DNA of 47,500 nucleotides from an uncultured Treponema sp. (GTDB taxonomy: Bacteria > Spirochaetota > Spirochaetia > Treponematales > Treponemataceae): NCBI GenBank assembly GCA_937901865.1, contig CALDID010000124.1, positions 1 through 47,500 of the forward strand, written 5' to 3'. The translations under genes were made by a program, and so were the position numbers. How positions within the stretch are numbered: position 1 is the stretch's first letter; every line of letters begins with the position of its first letter. This document shows positions 40,498 through 47,500 of the stretch, piece after piece. A model generated the notes under the pieces. The model made no database searches. It saw only the letters and a list, made by a program, of their open reading frames with translations, and was not told the DNA's origin.

Positions 40498-43400
40498 ATG
40501 AAATCGATAAAATTTATTTTTGTACTGTTAATTTCTTTTTGTTCGTTGCTTTTTGCACAGTCAAAAGATGATGAAGCTTACTCATTGTTTTCAAAAGGTA
40601 ATGAGTATTTTAATGCAAAGAATTATGATAATGCTATTGTTTATCATAAAAAGGCACTAGAAATTTATAAACAGATTTATGGTGAAACAAGTTTATATGT
40701 CGCAGATTCTTATTTCAACATCGGAAACGCATATCTCGGAAAGAAAGATGTCAAAACTGCAATTATTTATCACAAAAACGCTCTAAAAATCTATGAACAA
40801 AAAGAAGGTTTTTATCATTCTGATACAGCGAGTATTTATAATAGTATGGGCTGGGATTATTTGGAAATTGCAGATTATAAAAATGCTCTTATATGTTTTG
40901 AAAATGCTTTAACTATTTTTAAAGTCTTTGGAAAAAAATATGATAAAAATACAAGCTATTCATATTCTAATATTGGATTGGTTTATGAAGCATTAAATGA
41001 CTATGATAAATCTTTATCGTATTATCAGCACTCATTGAGCATTCTTAAACAAATTGCAGATGAAAATGATGTAACACTTGCTAATGTTTATGAAAATATA
41101 GCTACAATTTATTTTAAAAACGGCTCTTATGCAGAGGCATTAGATTACTATGAAAAATCTTTAACAATTTACAAAAATGTACTTGGGGAGCAGCATTTTT
41201 CTACAACAGAGGTTTATGAAGGAATTGGAGAAGTCTATTTGCGAAAAGGTGATTATGATAGAGCCTTGTCGTATTTTGAAGAATCTCTTGCAATAAGAAA
41301 AAAAATTGCACCAGATACGCTACAAATGACGTATTCTGTAATTTCTGAAGTCTATAAAGCAAAGGGTGATTACGAAAATGCTCTTGAGTATCAGAAAAAA
41401 TGCATTGCTATTTACGAGAAAAAATGGGGTGTAAAACATAAATATACAGCAGATGCGTATTATAATATTGCGCGTATTTATGATGACATGGGAGATGACT
41501 CAAAAGCAATCGTCTATAATGAAAAGGCTCTAGCTATTTATATAGATTATTATGGAGAAAATTCTTTAATGGTTGCTGATACATATATAAATCTAGGAAA
41601 TAGTTATAAAGCAACTTGGAATTATAGGAAAGCTCTTACCATGTGGGAAAATGCTTCGAATATATACGAAAATATTTTGGGCAATAATCATAAAAATACA
41701 GCAACCGTTTATTACAATATGGCTGGTATAGCTTGTCAACTAGATTCTCAAATTGCAGTTTATTATTGGAATAAATTTCTTAATGCATTGCAAAATTCTG
41801 AGGATTACCGAAAGAATATTTTTGAGACGAACGAAATGCTTTTTGTAGGTGTAAAAAACATTGAAGTACTCACAGATAACGAAGATTCCGAGCTGAAACA
41901 ATTAAAATTGACTTGGAACATAAAAGATAAGTTTAATCCTGATTTCGTTAGAAAGATTCTTTCTTTTGGTGAAAACACTGTAGAACGTGCTAGACTTGAT
42001 ATATCTTCGTTGAGAACAGATTTGCTAAAAGCAGCTCTGCCGATTTATTATTTTGGGGTAGATTTTGAGGCACGAAATAATAATCCTGCAAAGGCTTTTG
42101 AATATTCCGAAGCTCTCCGAAGTCGTGGGTTCCTTGATGAAATAGGGCTTGAAAGAGCTTTATTGCTTGATGGAGTAACAGATATTGAGCAGAAAGAGAT
42201 AAAAAATCTTACAAACAAAATCTCTGCTACGAGAAAAGAAATAGAGTATCAGAGTAATCTTCAAATATCAGAGAGGGATACTCAAAAGTTATCTCAACTG
42301 GGAAAAGAACTTTCTGATACAGAAAAGGCTCTTGCAAAACTCGATGACGCAATTGGGAAGCGACTGCCTGCATATTCTCAGCTTAGAAATCCATTGCCTG
42401 CGAAAATAAAGGACGCTCAAAAGTGGTGCGGAAAAGACAAAGCGATTGTCGAATACGTTTTGTGGAATCCTGCTATTTTAGACGAAGCTGGGATTGATAG
42501 AACGTATAACACATTACAAGAGCAAAACCGAGAAGTCTATAAATTGCATTCATATTGCATTGTGATTACGAAGAAGCAAGTTGTTGCTGTGCCGCTCGAC
42601 GATGATTTTGATTTTACCGAAGCTGTTAGAAAGCTCCGAGATGGCGTTATACCAAAGCGTGTAAAGCCGACTCCCGAAACAGTATTTGAAGATGTGCGAA
42701 ATGATTTGTATGCAAAACTCATTGAACCTGCATTGCCATATATTAAAGGGTGTAATCAACTTCTTATCGTGCCTGACGGTAGCCTTGCTTTCTTGCCATT
42801 TGATATATTGCGAAAAGATGAAGATTCAAAAATGCTTTGCGACCAATTTGCAGTCTCTCTTTCGCCGTCAGTTTCTGTGAGTATGATTGCTGATAGCTCA
42901 AAGACGAAGGGACTTGAAATGCTCGCATTTGGCGGTGCTTGGTATGATAAAACGCTTTCAGCTGAAGAACATCGCAAACTTTTTGACACGCAAGATATGA
43001 CACGGGGCAAAAGTCGCGGATTTAAGTCATCTACAGAAGCTGTAACGGCAGAAAATGTAGCAGAAGATTTTTCTATACAGTTAAACGGAGAAAAAATCGC
43101 TGTTGCTGATTATTTCAAGCAGAAAAATATGAGTTGGCACGATTTGCCTGGTACTCTTATTGAATTGAATACACTGAAAAACAAAGCTGTCGGCTCAAAA
43201 AAGTATCATCAATTTGTACAGGAAAATGCTTCTGAAATGCAAGTGAAGCTCCTTTCAAAAGACAAAACACTTGCAAAATATCCGATTTTGCATTTTGCTT
43301 GTCATGGCTATTTTGACAAAGATAATTCAGATATGTCCAGTATTTTGTTTTCAGAAGTGTCGGGTAAGCTGTCTGCGGTATCGAATGAAGATGGATATTT

Positions 43401-43728
43401 AACCATTTCAGAGGCTTCGACATTGAATCTCGATGCGGATATGGTTTGTCTTTCGGCGTGTGAAACAGGCTTAGGCGAGATAAAAACGGGAGACGGTATG
43501 ACAGGGCTTTCAAGAGCGTTTATGGTTGCAGGTGCGCGACATGTTGGAGTAAGTCTGTGGCAGGTTAATGATGAAGCTACTGCGCAATTTATGGCGAGTA
43601 TGTACAAGAAAATTGAGAAAAAAGGTATGACATATTCGCAGGCATATCAGCAAACGAAAGTTGAATTCAGAAAAAGCGACGATTATTCTCATCCGTATTA
43701 TTGGGCTGCTTTTGCTTTGTACGAATAA
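40498..43728 (+). CDS. Secreted TPR-CHAT protease
   Basis: 1076 residues with a signal peptide (MKSIKFIFVLLISFCSLLFAQ). Residues about 25-440 are some ten TPR repeats of the kinesin-light-chain type ('Y.NIG..Y...GDYDKAL.YYEKSL.I'). A helical region with a coiled coil (about 560-625) follows. The C-terminal CHAT domain (about 690-1076) has the caspase-like dyad: His936 in HFACHG and Cys988 in LSACETGLG; 'VSLWQVNDEAT' and 'HPYYWAAFALYE' are the usual closing blocks. CHAT proteases cut one or few protein targets after the TPR part binds a partner. Export out of the cytoplasm is less usual than in phage-defence types. The likely partner is the secreted protein just upstream. Confidence 0.88.
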   Translation: MKSIKFIFVLLISFCSLLFAQSKDDEAYSLFSKGNEYFNAKNYDNAIVYHKKALEIYKQIYGETSLYVADSYFNIGNAYLGKKDVKTAIIYHKNALKIYEQKEGFYHSDTASIYNSMGWDYLEIADYKNALICFENALTIFKVFGKKYDKNTSYSYSNIGLVYEALNDYDKSLSYYQHSLSILKQIADENDVTLANVYENIATIYFKNGSYAEALDYYEKSLTIYKNVLGEQHFSTTEVYEGIGEVYLRKGDYDRALSYFEESLAIRKKIAPDTLQMTYSVISEVYKAKGDYENALEYQKKCIAIYEKKWGVKHKYTADAYYNIARIYDDMGDDSKAIVYNEKALAIYIDYYGENSLMVADTYINLGNSYKATWNYRKALTMWENASNIYENILGNNHKNTATVYYNMAGIACQLDSQIAVYYWNKFLNALQNSEDYRKNIFETNEMLFVGVKNIEVLTDNEDSELKQLKLTWNIKDKFNPDFVRKILSFGENTVERARLDISSLRTDLLKAALPIYYFGVDFEARNNNPAKAFEYSEALRSRGFLDEIGLERALLLDGVTDIEQKEIKNLTNKISATRKEIEYQSNLQISERDTQKLSQLGKELSDTEKALAKLDDAIGKRLPAYSQLRNPLPAKIKDAQKWCGKDKAIVEYVLWNPAILDEAGIDRTYNTLQEQNREVYKLHSYCIVITKKQVVAVPLDDDFDFTEAVRKLRDGVIPKRVKPTPETVFEDVRNDLYAKLIEPALPYIKGCNQLLIVPDGSLAFLPFDILRKDEDSKMLCDQFAVSLSPSVSVSMIADSSKTKGLEMLAFGGAWYDKTLSAEEHRKLFDTQDMTRGKSRGFKSSTEAVTAENVAEDFSIQLNGEKIAVADYFKQKNMSWHDLPGTLIELNTLKNKAVGSKKYHQFVQENASEMQVKLLSKDKTLAKYPILHFACHGYFDKDNSDMSSILFSEVSGKLSAVSNEDGYLTISEASTLNLDADMVCLSACETGLGEIKTGDGMTGLSRAFMVAGARHVGVSLWQVNDEATAQFMASMYKKIEKKGMTYSQAYQQTKVEFRKSDDYSHPYYWAAFALYE

Positions 43729-43766
43729 AACACAGGGAGTGTGAAAAATGCTCCCTGTGTTTGTGT
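43728..43766. terminator. Bidirectional terminator between CHAT and GH51 genes
   Basis: AAACACAGGGAG (43728-43739) pairs with CTCCCTGTGTTT (43751-43762). T residues lie on the right on the plus strand and on the left in the reverse sense, fitting two convergent genes. Confidence 0.85.
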
Positions 43767-43778
43767 CAAAAAAGTGCT

Positions 43779-46313
43779 TTATAAAGATTCGATAATCGTA
43801 AGAGAATAAGGCTTTACTTTGTATACAAAGTCGTTGCTTAATCCGTCGAACTCTTCTTCATAAGGCACGATATTTTCAGGATTGTCAAAGGTGTTCTCAT
43901 CTGCTTTGTCGCCTGAAAGAATAGTTACCTTTGCTTTTGCAGGGGATTGAGAAGAAAACTTTGCTCCTTTTAACAACACTTGCACATCTTGTTCATTCTC
44001 TGAAACATTGACAATCTTTATAATCGTCTTGCCGTCTTTTGTCTGTCCGACGTGTGCATAAAGTGGGTCAAAATTGAGAACATCGGTAATCTCTTGTGTC
44101 AGTTTGCCGTCAAGATAGCACTTTGCATTTTCTCCGCGAACAACAATTTTTAAGTTGTACCATTTGCCTGTTTCAAGAGAACCTGGCTTTATGTCGAATT
44201 GTGATTTATCGCCTTTCAGAACTCCTTTTTCAATGGCGTTTTGCGTATTTCCCCAGCCGCCTAAGTTCCACCAATAAAAATTATTGCCCTTTACGCCGAA
44301 GTTAATGAGGAAACCTTCTGCTCCGCTCACTTTTTTCGCTTTCAGCTCTAAAGTATAGTTTTCTATATTGCTAACATCTGCTTCATTATCCAATGCCATA
44401 AAAGCAGGCTCTGCACTAGAAGTTTGTGAAATGACACCGTTTTCAATGCTCCATTCGCCGAGTCGATTTTCGGTTTTAAACAAATCGAGGTTGCTTTTTC
44501 CTGCTGAAGTGTACAGCACTTTTTTCGTGTCGTCGTCCGTCACTTTTATGTCTTTGAACTCCGCGTTCGTCGCCCAAGAACCGAGTGCAATAGTGCCTCC
44601 GATAAACTTTTTTTCAGCACCAGATTTCGACTGCGTTACGATTGTCTTTACAGTGCTGTCGCTTTTGTGGTTCATAAACATCGACTGCACATAATAATTT
44701 GGAGTGCCGTATACATCAGAACTATTGAACCAAATTGCGTCAGGAGCCCATTGCACAAATCCTTCTCGCGCAAACAGCGGGGCATAACTCGCAATTTCTA
44801 CAATATCGCCGTTTCGCTCTATGCTTGTCATATACGCCGCTTCAGTGAGGGAAGCAAAAAGATTATTGCGTCTGCCTTCAACCCAAGAAGCATATTCTCC
44901 GATAAAGACTTTCGGCTCGTTTTTGCCACGCTTGTAGAAATCGAGATTGTCATAGCGATTTCCGTTTGTTAAAAACCATGTATACGGATTGTAATAATGC
45001 TCATCGACGAGACCTGCGATTTTGCGTGTTTTGCGACCTTTTTGCCAAGTGCGGAACTGTGCCCAAGTATTCGCCCAAGCATCGCCTTGATATGTCCAGC
45101 CAGAAGAAATAATTGGCTTGATGTTCGGATACTTTTTCGTAATTGCCAGCGCAATGTAGCGATACCTCTCAAAATAATCCTGTCCCCAATCTTCGTTTCC
45201 GATAGCGATATAGTTGAGTTTGAACGGCTCAGGGTGTCCTGCTTCGGCTCTCTTTTTGCCCCATGTGCTTGTAGCAGAACCTGTTGCATACTCGATTAAA
45301 TCAAGCGCATCTTGAGCATATTGCTTATACTCTTTTGTAGGAGAAATCTCTCCATCGTGGCTCATTCCGCAGCTCACAACAGGAATTGGCTCTGCTCCAA
45401 TGTCTTCGCATAATCTGAAATATTCATAAAATCCCAATCCGTAAGACTGCATATACGGAGTAGATGGATTTGACCAGAAATTGACGCTTTCTTTTCGCTC
45501 TTCAACAGGTCCAATCGTGTTTTTCCATTGATAGCGGTCGTTGAGCTTATGACCATGAACAATACAGCCGCCTGGAAAGCGGATAAAAGCAGGGTGCATT
45601 GCTTCAAGCATTTCGGCAAGGTCTTTGCGCAATCCGTTAGGCTCGTTTTTGTATGTTTCAGAGGGAAAGAGCGAAACAAAGTCTACATCGAGATTTCCCG
45701 CTTGATTGGCAAAAAGTGCGATAGTACCGTTTTTCGTATCGCTAGCAGCAGTGAGTGTAAACTCAAATTTTTTCCATTCATTTGTGATTCCAGAAATTTC
45801 GGTTTGCACTCTGCTTTCGCTTCTGTCTTCTCCGATAGAAACCGTTATGCTTTTAACAGAGGCATCGGAGCTTCTAAGATAGACAGAGCCGTTATAAGAT
45901 TTGCCTTCTTCAAGGAACATTCCACGATAGCCAGCATTTGAGAATCCGTCGCCAGCGGCTTTTGCTTGAAATTTGACATACGTTGGATTGTTCTCGTTTA
46001 AGCCCCCCTTTTTAGTGGTTTTCAGTCGGCTTGAGGAAACATTCCCTGAAATATTGATATGGTCGCTCCAGCCTTCTGTTGCCGAAAAGCCTCCAGCAGA
46101 GAACTCAAATGAGCGATTCTGCACCATTTCACCGTACAAGCCGCCATCGCCTGCATAGTTAATATCTTCATAGAAGATACCAAATAAGTTTTTGCTCACT
46201 TGTGTCTGCGGTGCGCTAAAATCTGCGACGATAGCGGCATTTTCTGCAATAGCAGGTATTGACAATCCCGCCGCTACAGCTAAAGAAGCAAAAAATTTAT
46301 TGCTTTTTTTCAT
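43779..46313 (-). CDS. Secreted GH51 alpha-L-arabinofuranosidase with inserted carbohydrate-binding region
   Basis: 844 residues with AAAGGAG before the ATG and a signal peptide cut near AIAEN (about 23). The GH51 opening 'LFGIFYEDINYAGDGGLYGEMVQNRSFE' (split by domain) is followed by a CBM4/9-like insert (about 75-215). The catalytic barrel comes next, with acid/base Glu374 in IGNED and nucleophile Glu473 in IGEYA. A LamG-like insert (about 570-720, 'GFLINFGVKGNNFYWWNLGGWG') lies before the C-terminal beta domain. The enzyme releases arabinose from arabinan or arabinoxylan outside the cytoplasm, which fits the rhamnogalacturonan locus, since arabinan side chains decorate rhamnogalacturonan-I. 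It is a single gene with its own promoter. Confidence 0.9.
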   Translation of the reverse strand: MKKSNKFFASLAVAAGLSIPAIAENAAIVADFSAPQTQVSKNLFGIFYEDINYAGDGGLYGEMVQNRSFEFSAGGFSATEGWSDHINISGNVSSSRLKTTKKGGLNENNPTYVKFQAKAAGDGFSNAGYRGMFLEEGKSYNGSVYLRSSDASVKSITVSIGEDRSESRVQTEISGITNEWKKFEFTLTAASDTKNGTIALFANQAGNLDVDFVSLFPSETYKNEPNGLRKDLAEMLEAMHPAFIRFPGGCIVHGHKLNDRYQWKNTIGPVEERKESVNFWSNPSTPYMQSYGLGFYEYFRLCEDIGAEPIPVVSCGMSHDGEISPTKEYKQYAQDALDLIEYATGSATSTWGKKRAEAGHPEPFKLNYIAIGNEDWGQDYFERYRYIALAITKKYPNIKPIISSGWTYQGDAWANTWAQFRTWQKGRKTRKIAGLVDEHYYNPYTWFLTNGNRYDNLDFYKRGKNEPKVFIGEYASWVEGRRNNLFASLTEAAYMTSIERNGDIVEIASYAPLFAREGFVQWAPDAIWFNSSDVYGTPNYYVQSMFMNHKSDSTVKTIVTQSKSGAEKKFIGGTIALGSWATNAEFKDIKVTDDDTKKVLYTSAGKSNLDLFKTENRLGEWSIENGVISQTSSAEPAFMALDNEADVSNIENYTLELKAKKVSGAEGFLINFGVKGNNFYWWNLGGWGNTQNAIEKGVLKGDKSQFDIKPGSLETGKWYNLKIVVRGENAKCYLDGKLTQEITDVLNFDPLYAHVGQTKDGKTIIKIVNVSENEQDVQVLLKGAKFSSQSPAKAKVTILSGDKADENTFDNPENIVPYEEEFDGLSNDFVYKVKPYSLTIIESL

Positions 46314-46362
46314 AGCAAAACTCCTTTTATTTGCCTTTCGGCAAGAAATATTCTACATAATA

Positions 46363-46391
46363 ATAATGCGGCATAAATATCGAGTTGTCAA
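46363..46391 (-). promoter_or_regulatory. Probable promoter of the GH51 gene
   Basis: TTGACA (46391-46386), 17 nt, CATTAT (46368-46363) on the minus strand. The leader contains TTGCC-GAAA-GGCAA (46332-46345), a short hairpin with a GNRA loop just before the AAAGGAG ribosome site. Confidence 0.6.
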
Positions 46392-46455
46392 GGAAAATAT
46401 CAAAAAAAATAAGAATCACTCAAAAACTTTTAAACAGTGTTCATAGTAAAGAACA

Positions 46456-46484
46456 TTGCAGAGTATACTATTCTCGTATATAAT
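46456..46484 (+). promoter_or_regulatory. Promoter of the Rpn-family gene
   Basis: TTGCAG (46456-46461), 17 nt, TATAAT (46479-46484); 6 nt separate it from the ATG at 46491, so a leaderless mRNA is expected. Confidence 0.65.
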
Positions 46485-46490
46485 AAGACT

Positions 46491-47360
46491 ATGGAAAGAG
46501 AGCTCAAAGAAGAGAAGATTTTTCGCAGAACAGCAAAAGATAGTGTTTTTACGCACTTATTTTCAGAGCCGAAATATCTTTTAGAGTTGTACAAGACGTT
46601 GCATCCTGAAGATACAGAAGCTACAGAAGATGATATAAAAGACGTAACAATACGAAATATTATTACAGACAATATGTATAATGATTTAGGGTTTCGAGTT
46701 GGCAACAAGCTATTAATTTTAGTAGAAGCGCAGTCAACATGGTCGCCAAATATTTTGATTCGTGAATTGTTGTATTTAATGCAGACTTACAACAATTATT
46801 TTACTGAAAATGACGTGGATTTATATGCGAGTATAAAAGTGAAATTACCGAAGCCTGAATTGTATGTGATTTACACGGGAGAACGCAAAGAAAAGAGTGA
46901 GTATATATCACTGAAAGAAGAGTTTTTTCCGAATGAGAGCGAAGTGCAATTAGACGCAAGGGCGAAAGTTTTTTATGACGGAGCGAAGCGTGATATAATT
47001 GGGCAGTATGTAGCGTTTGCGAAAGTATGCAATGCTCAGGTGAAAAAATACGGCTACACGCGAGAAGCGATAAAAGAAACATTGCGTATTTGTATAGACA
47101 GCAATGTTTTAGCAGAATATCTGACAACACGGGAGGTTGAGATTATGGACATAATGACAGCGTTATTTGATGAGGACGAAATTGCTCGCCGCTATTATGA
47201 CAGAGTGAAGCAAACTAGTTGGCAGAAAGGGCAAGCAGAGGGTTGGCAAAAAGGTGCGAGCAGTAAGGCTTTGTTGCTTGCAAAAAAGTATATGGTGGCA
47301 GGACACAGCGCAGAGGAAGCGGCAGATTTTGCGGAAATAGACGTGAGCTTACTACTATAG
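46491..47360 (+). CDS. Rpn-family recombination-promoting nuclease / putative transposase
   Basis: I start at ATG 46491 (289 residues); the frame from 46437 would include the promoter. The PD-(D/E)XK-like nuclease part shows 'DSVFTHLFSEPKYLLELYK' at the start, 'NDLGFRVGNKLLILVEAQSTW' with the E-A-Q form of the catalytic ExK/Q motif, and 'LYVIYTGE'. The C-terminal 60 residues contain a short Trp/Gln/Gly repeat ('WQKGQAEGWQKGAS') that can vary in number in this family, and a helix-turn motif. Rpn proteins cut DNA and raise RecA-independent recombination; recently some were linked to phage defence. The gene is intact. It is bounded downstream by palindromic sequence. Typical of repeat-rich treponemal accessory DNA. 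Confidence 0.82.
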   Translation: MERELKEEKIFRRTAKDSVFTHLFSEPKYLLELYKTLHPEDTEATEDDIKDVTIRNIITDNMYNDLGFRVGNKLLILVEAQSTWSPNILIRELLYLMQTYNNYFTENDVDLYASIKVKLPKPELYVIYTGERKEKSEYISLKEEFFPNESEVQLDARAKVFYDGAKRDIIGQYVAFAKVCNAQVKKYGYTREAIKETLRICIDSNVLAEYLTTREVEIMDIMTALFDEDEIARRYYDRVKQTSWQKGQAEGWQKGASSKALLLAKKYMVAGHSAEEAADFAEIDVSLLL

Positions 47361-47394
47361 CCATGTTCGATAATGTACTTTAGACAATAGCGAA

Positions 47395-47468
47395 AGCATA
47401 CTTTTCTTACTAATTACAAAGACACATCTTGCAAGATTTACATTCGGAAGTGTTACGGAAAGTATGCT
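47395..47468. repeat. 10-bp inverted repeat downstream of the Rpn gene
   Basis: AGCATACTTT (47395-47404) and AAAGTATGCT (47459-47468) are perfect inverted arms about 54 nt apart. The interior has no gene. It could be a remnant of a small mobile element. Confidence 0.5.
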
Positions 47469-47480
47469 GAAGTATCTGTT

Positions 47481-47500
47481 TATGTCATTCCCGTGCTTGA
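47481..47500. repeat. Left half of a palindromic repeat cut by the window end
   Basis: TATGTCATTCCCGTGCTTGA: same frame and loop (CTTGA) as the left hairpin of the element at 24117-24145, but with arm ATTCCCGTG in place of ATTGCCGTA. The matching arm CACGGGAAT would follow outside the window. Confidence 0.65.

Overview
The window looks like a chromosomal segment of a host-associated spirochaete, most likely a gut or rumen Treponema. This rests on moderate to low GC, a fused dehydroquinase/shikimate dehydrogenase, Treponema-style OmpA and poly-acidic lipoproteins, an M23 peptidase/bactofilin/YaaR/RicT gene run, Rpn-family genes and a pectin (rhamnogalacturonan) diet. Genus is inferred from protein resemblance only; no rRNA is present.

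Layout. 1-2.5 kb is a decayed zone: the tail of an acyl-CoA ligase, a DUF1836 gene and a UbiA-type gene that run into each other at a recombination-like junction, a small XRE regulator, and an AAA-ATPase fragment cut off by a degenerate 24-bp tandem array. 2.5-6.3 kb holds an HD-GYP phosphodiesterase and an OmpA-like envelope protein. 6.4-16.1 kb is a rhamnogalacturonan-I use locus: two sugar ABC permeases and a binding lipoprotein, then a cytoplasmic PL11 lyase, a CE4-type deacetylase and a PL26/YetA-like lyase, in tight operons. A secreted GH51 arabinofuranosidase at 43.8-46.3 kb probably trims arabinan side chains outside the cytoplasm.

16.2-20.1 kb is the most unusual region. Two overlapping paralogous HTH-TPR regulators (RRNPP-like) lie between a small lipoprotein gene and a divergent operon of a 71-residue double-glycine-leader peptide plus an S41-type lipoprotein peptidase. 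The promoters of the lipoprotein gene and the peptide operon carry an identical 24-bp box, built of two 11-bp direct repeats, at exactly the same 19-nt distance from a -10 hexamer. I infer a peptide-signalling or secreted-peptide system controlled by these regulators.

20.1-24.3 kb has a higher-GC pair (NCS2 purine permease, DUF6261-like protein), a repeat-rich intergenic stretch, a beta-sandwich lipoprotein and a nested palindromic repeat element. 24.3-29.5 kb carries a YafQ-type toxin-antitoxin pair, a Sir2 deacylase, parAB, a methyltransferase and era. A second array, of exact 23-bp period, and tRNA-Thr(CGU) follow, then a ZIP transporter.

30.9-39.6 kb is housekeeping: M23 peptidase, bactofilin, YaaR-like, RicT-like, a methyltransferase, def-fmt, a PASTA protein, aroDE and rpiA. 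39.7-43.7 kb has a secreted TPR-CHAT protease preceded by a small secreted protein that may be its partner. The window ends with an Rpn-family nuclease gene and part of another palindromic repeat. Several genes (HD-GYP, ZIP, methyltransferase, Rpn) have a TATAAT box only 6-7 nt before the ATG, which suggests leaderless mRNAs.
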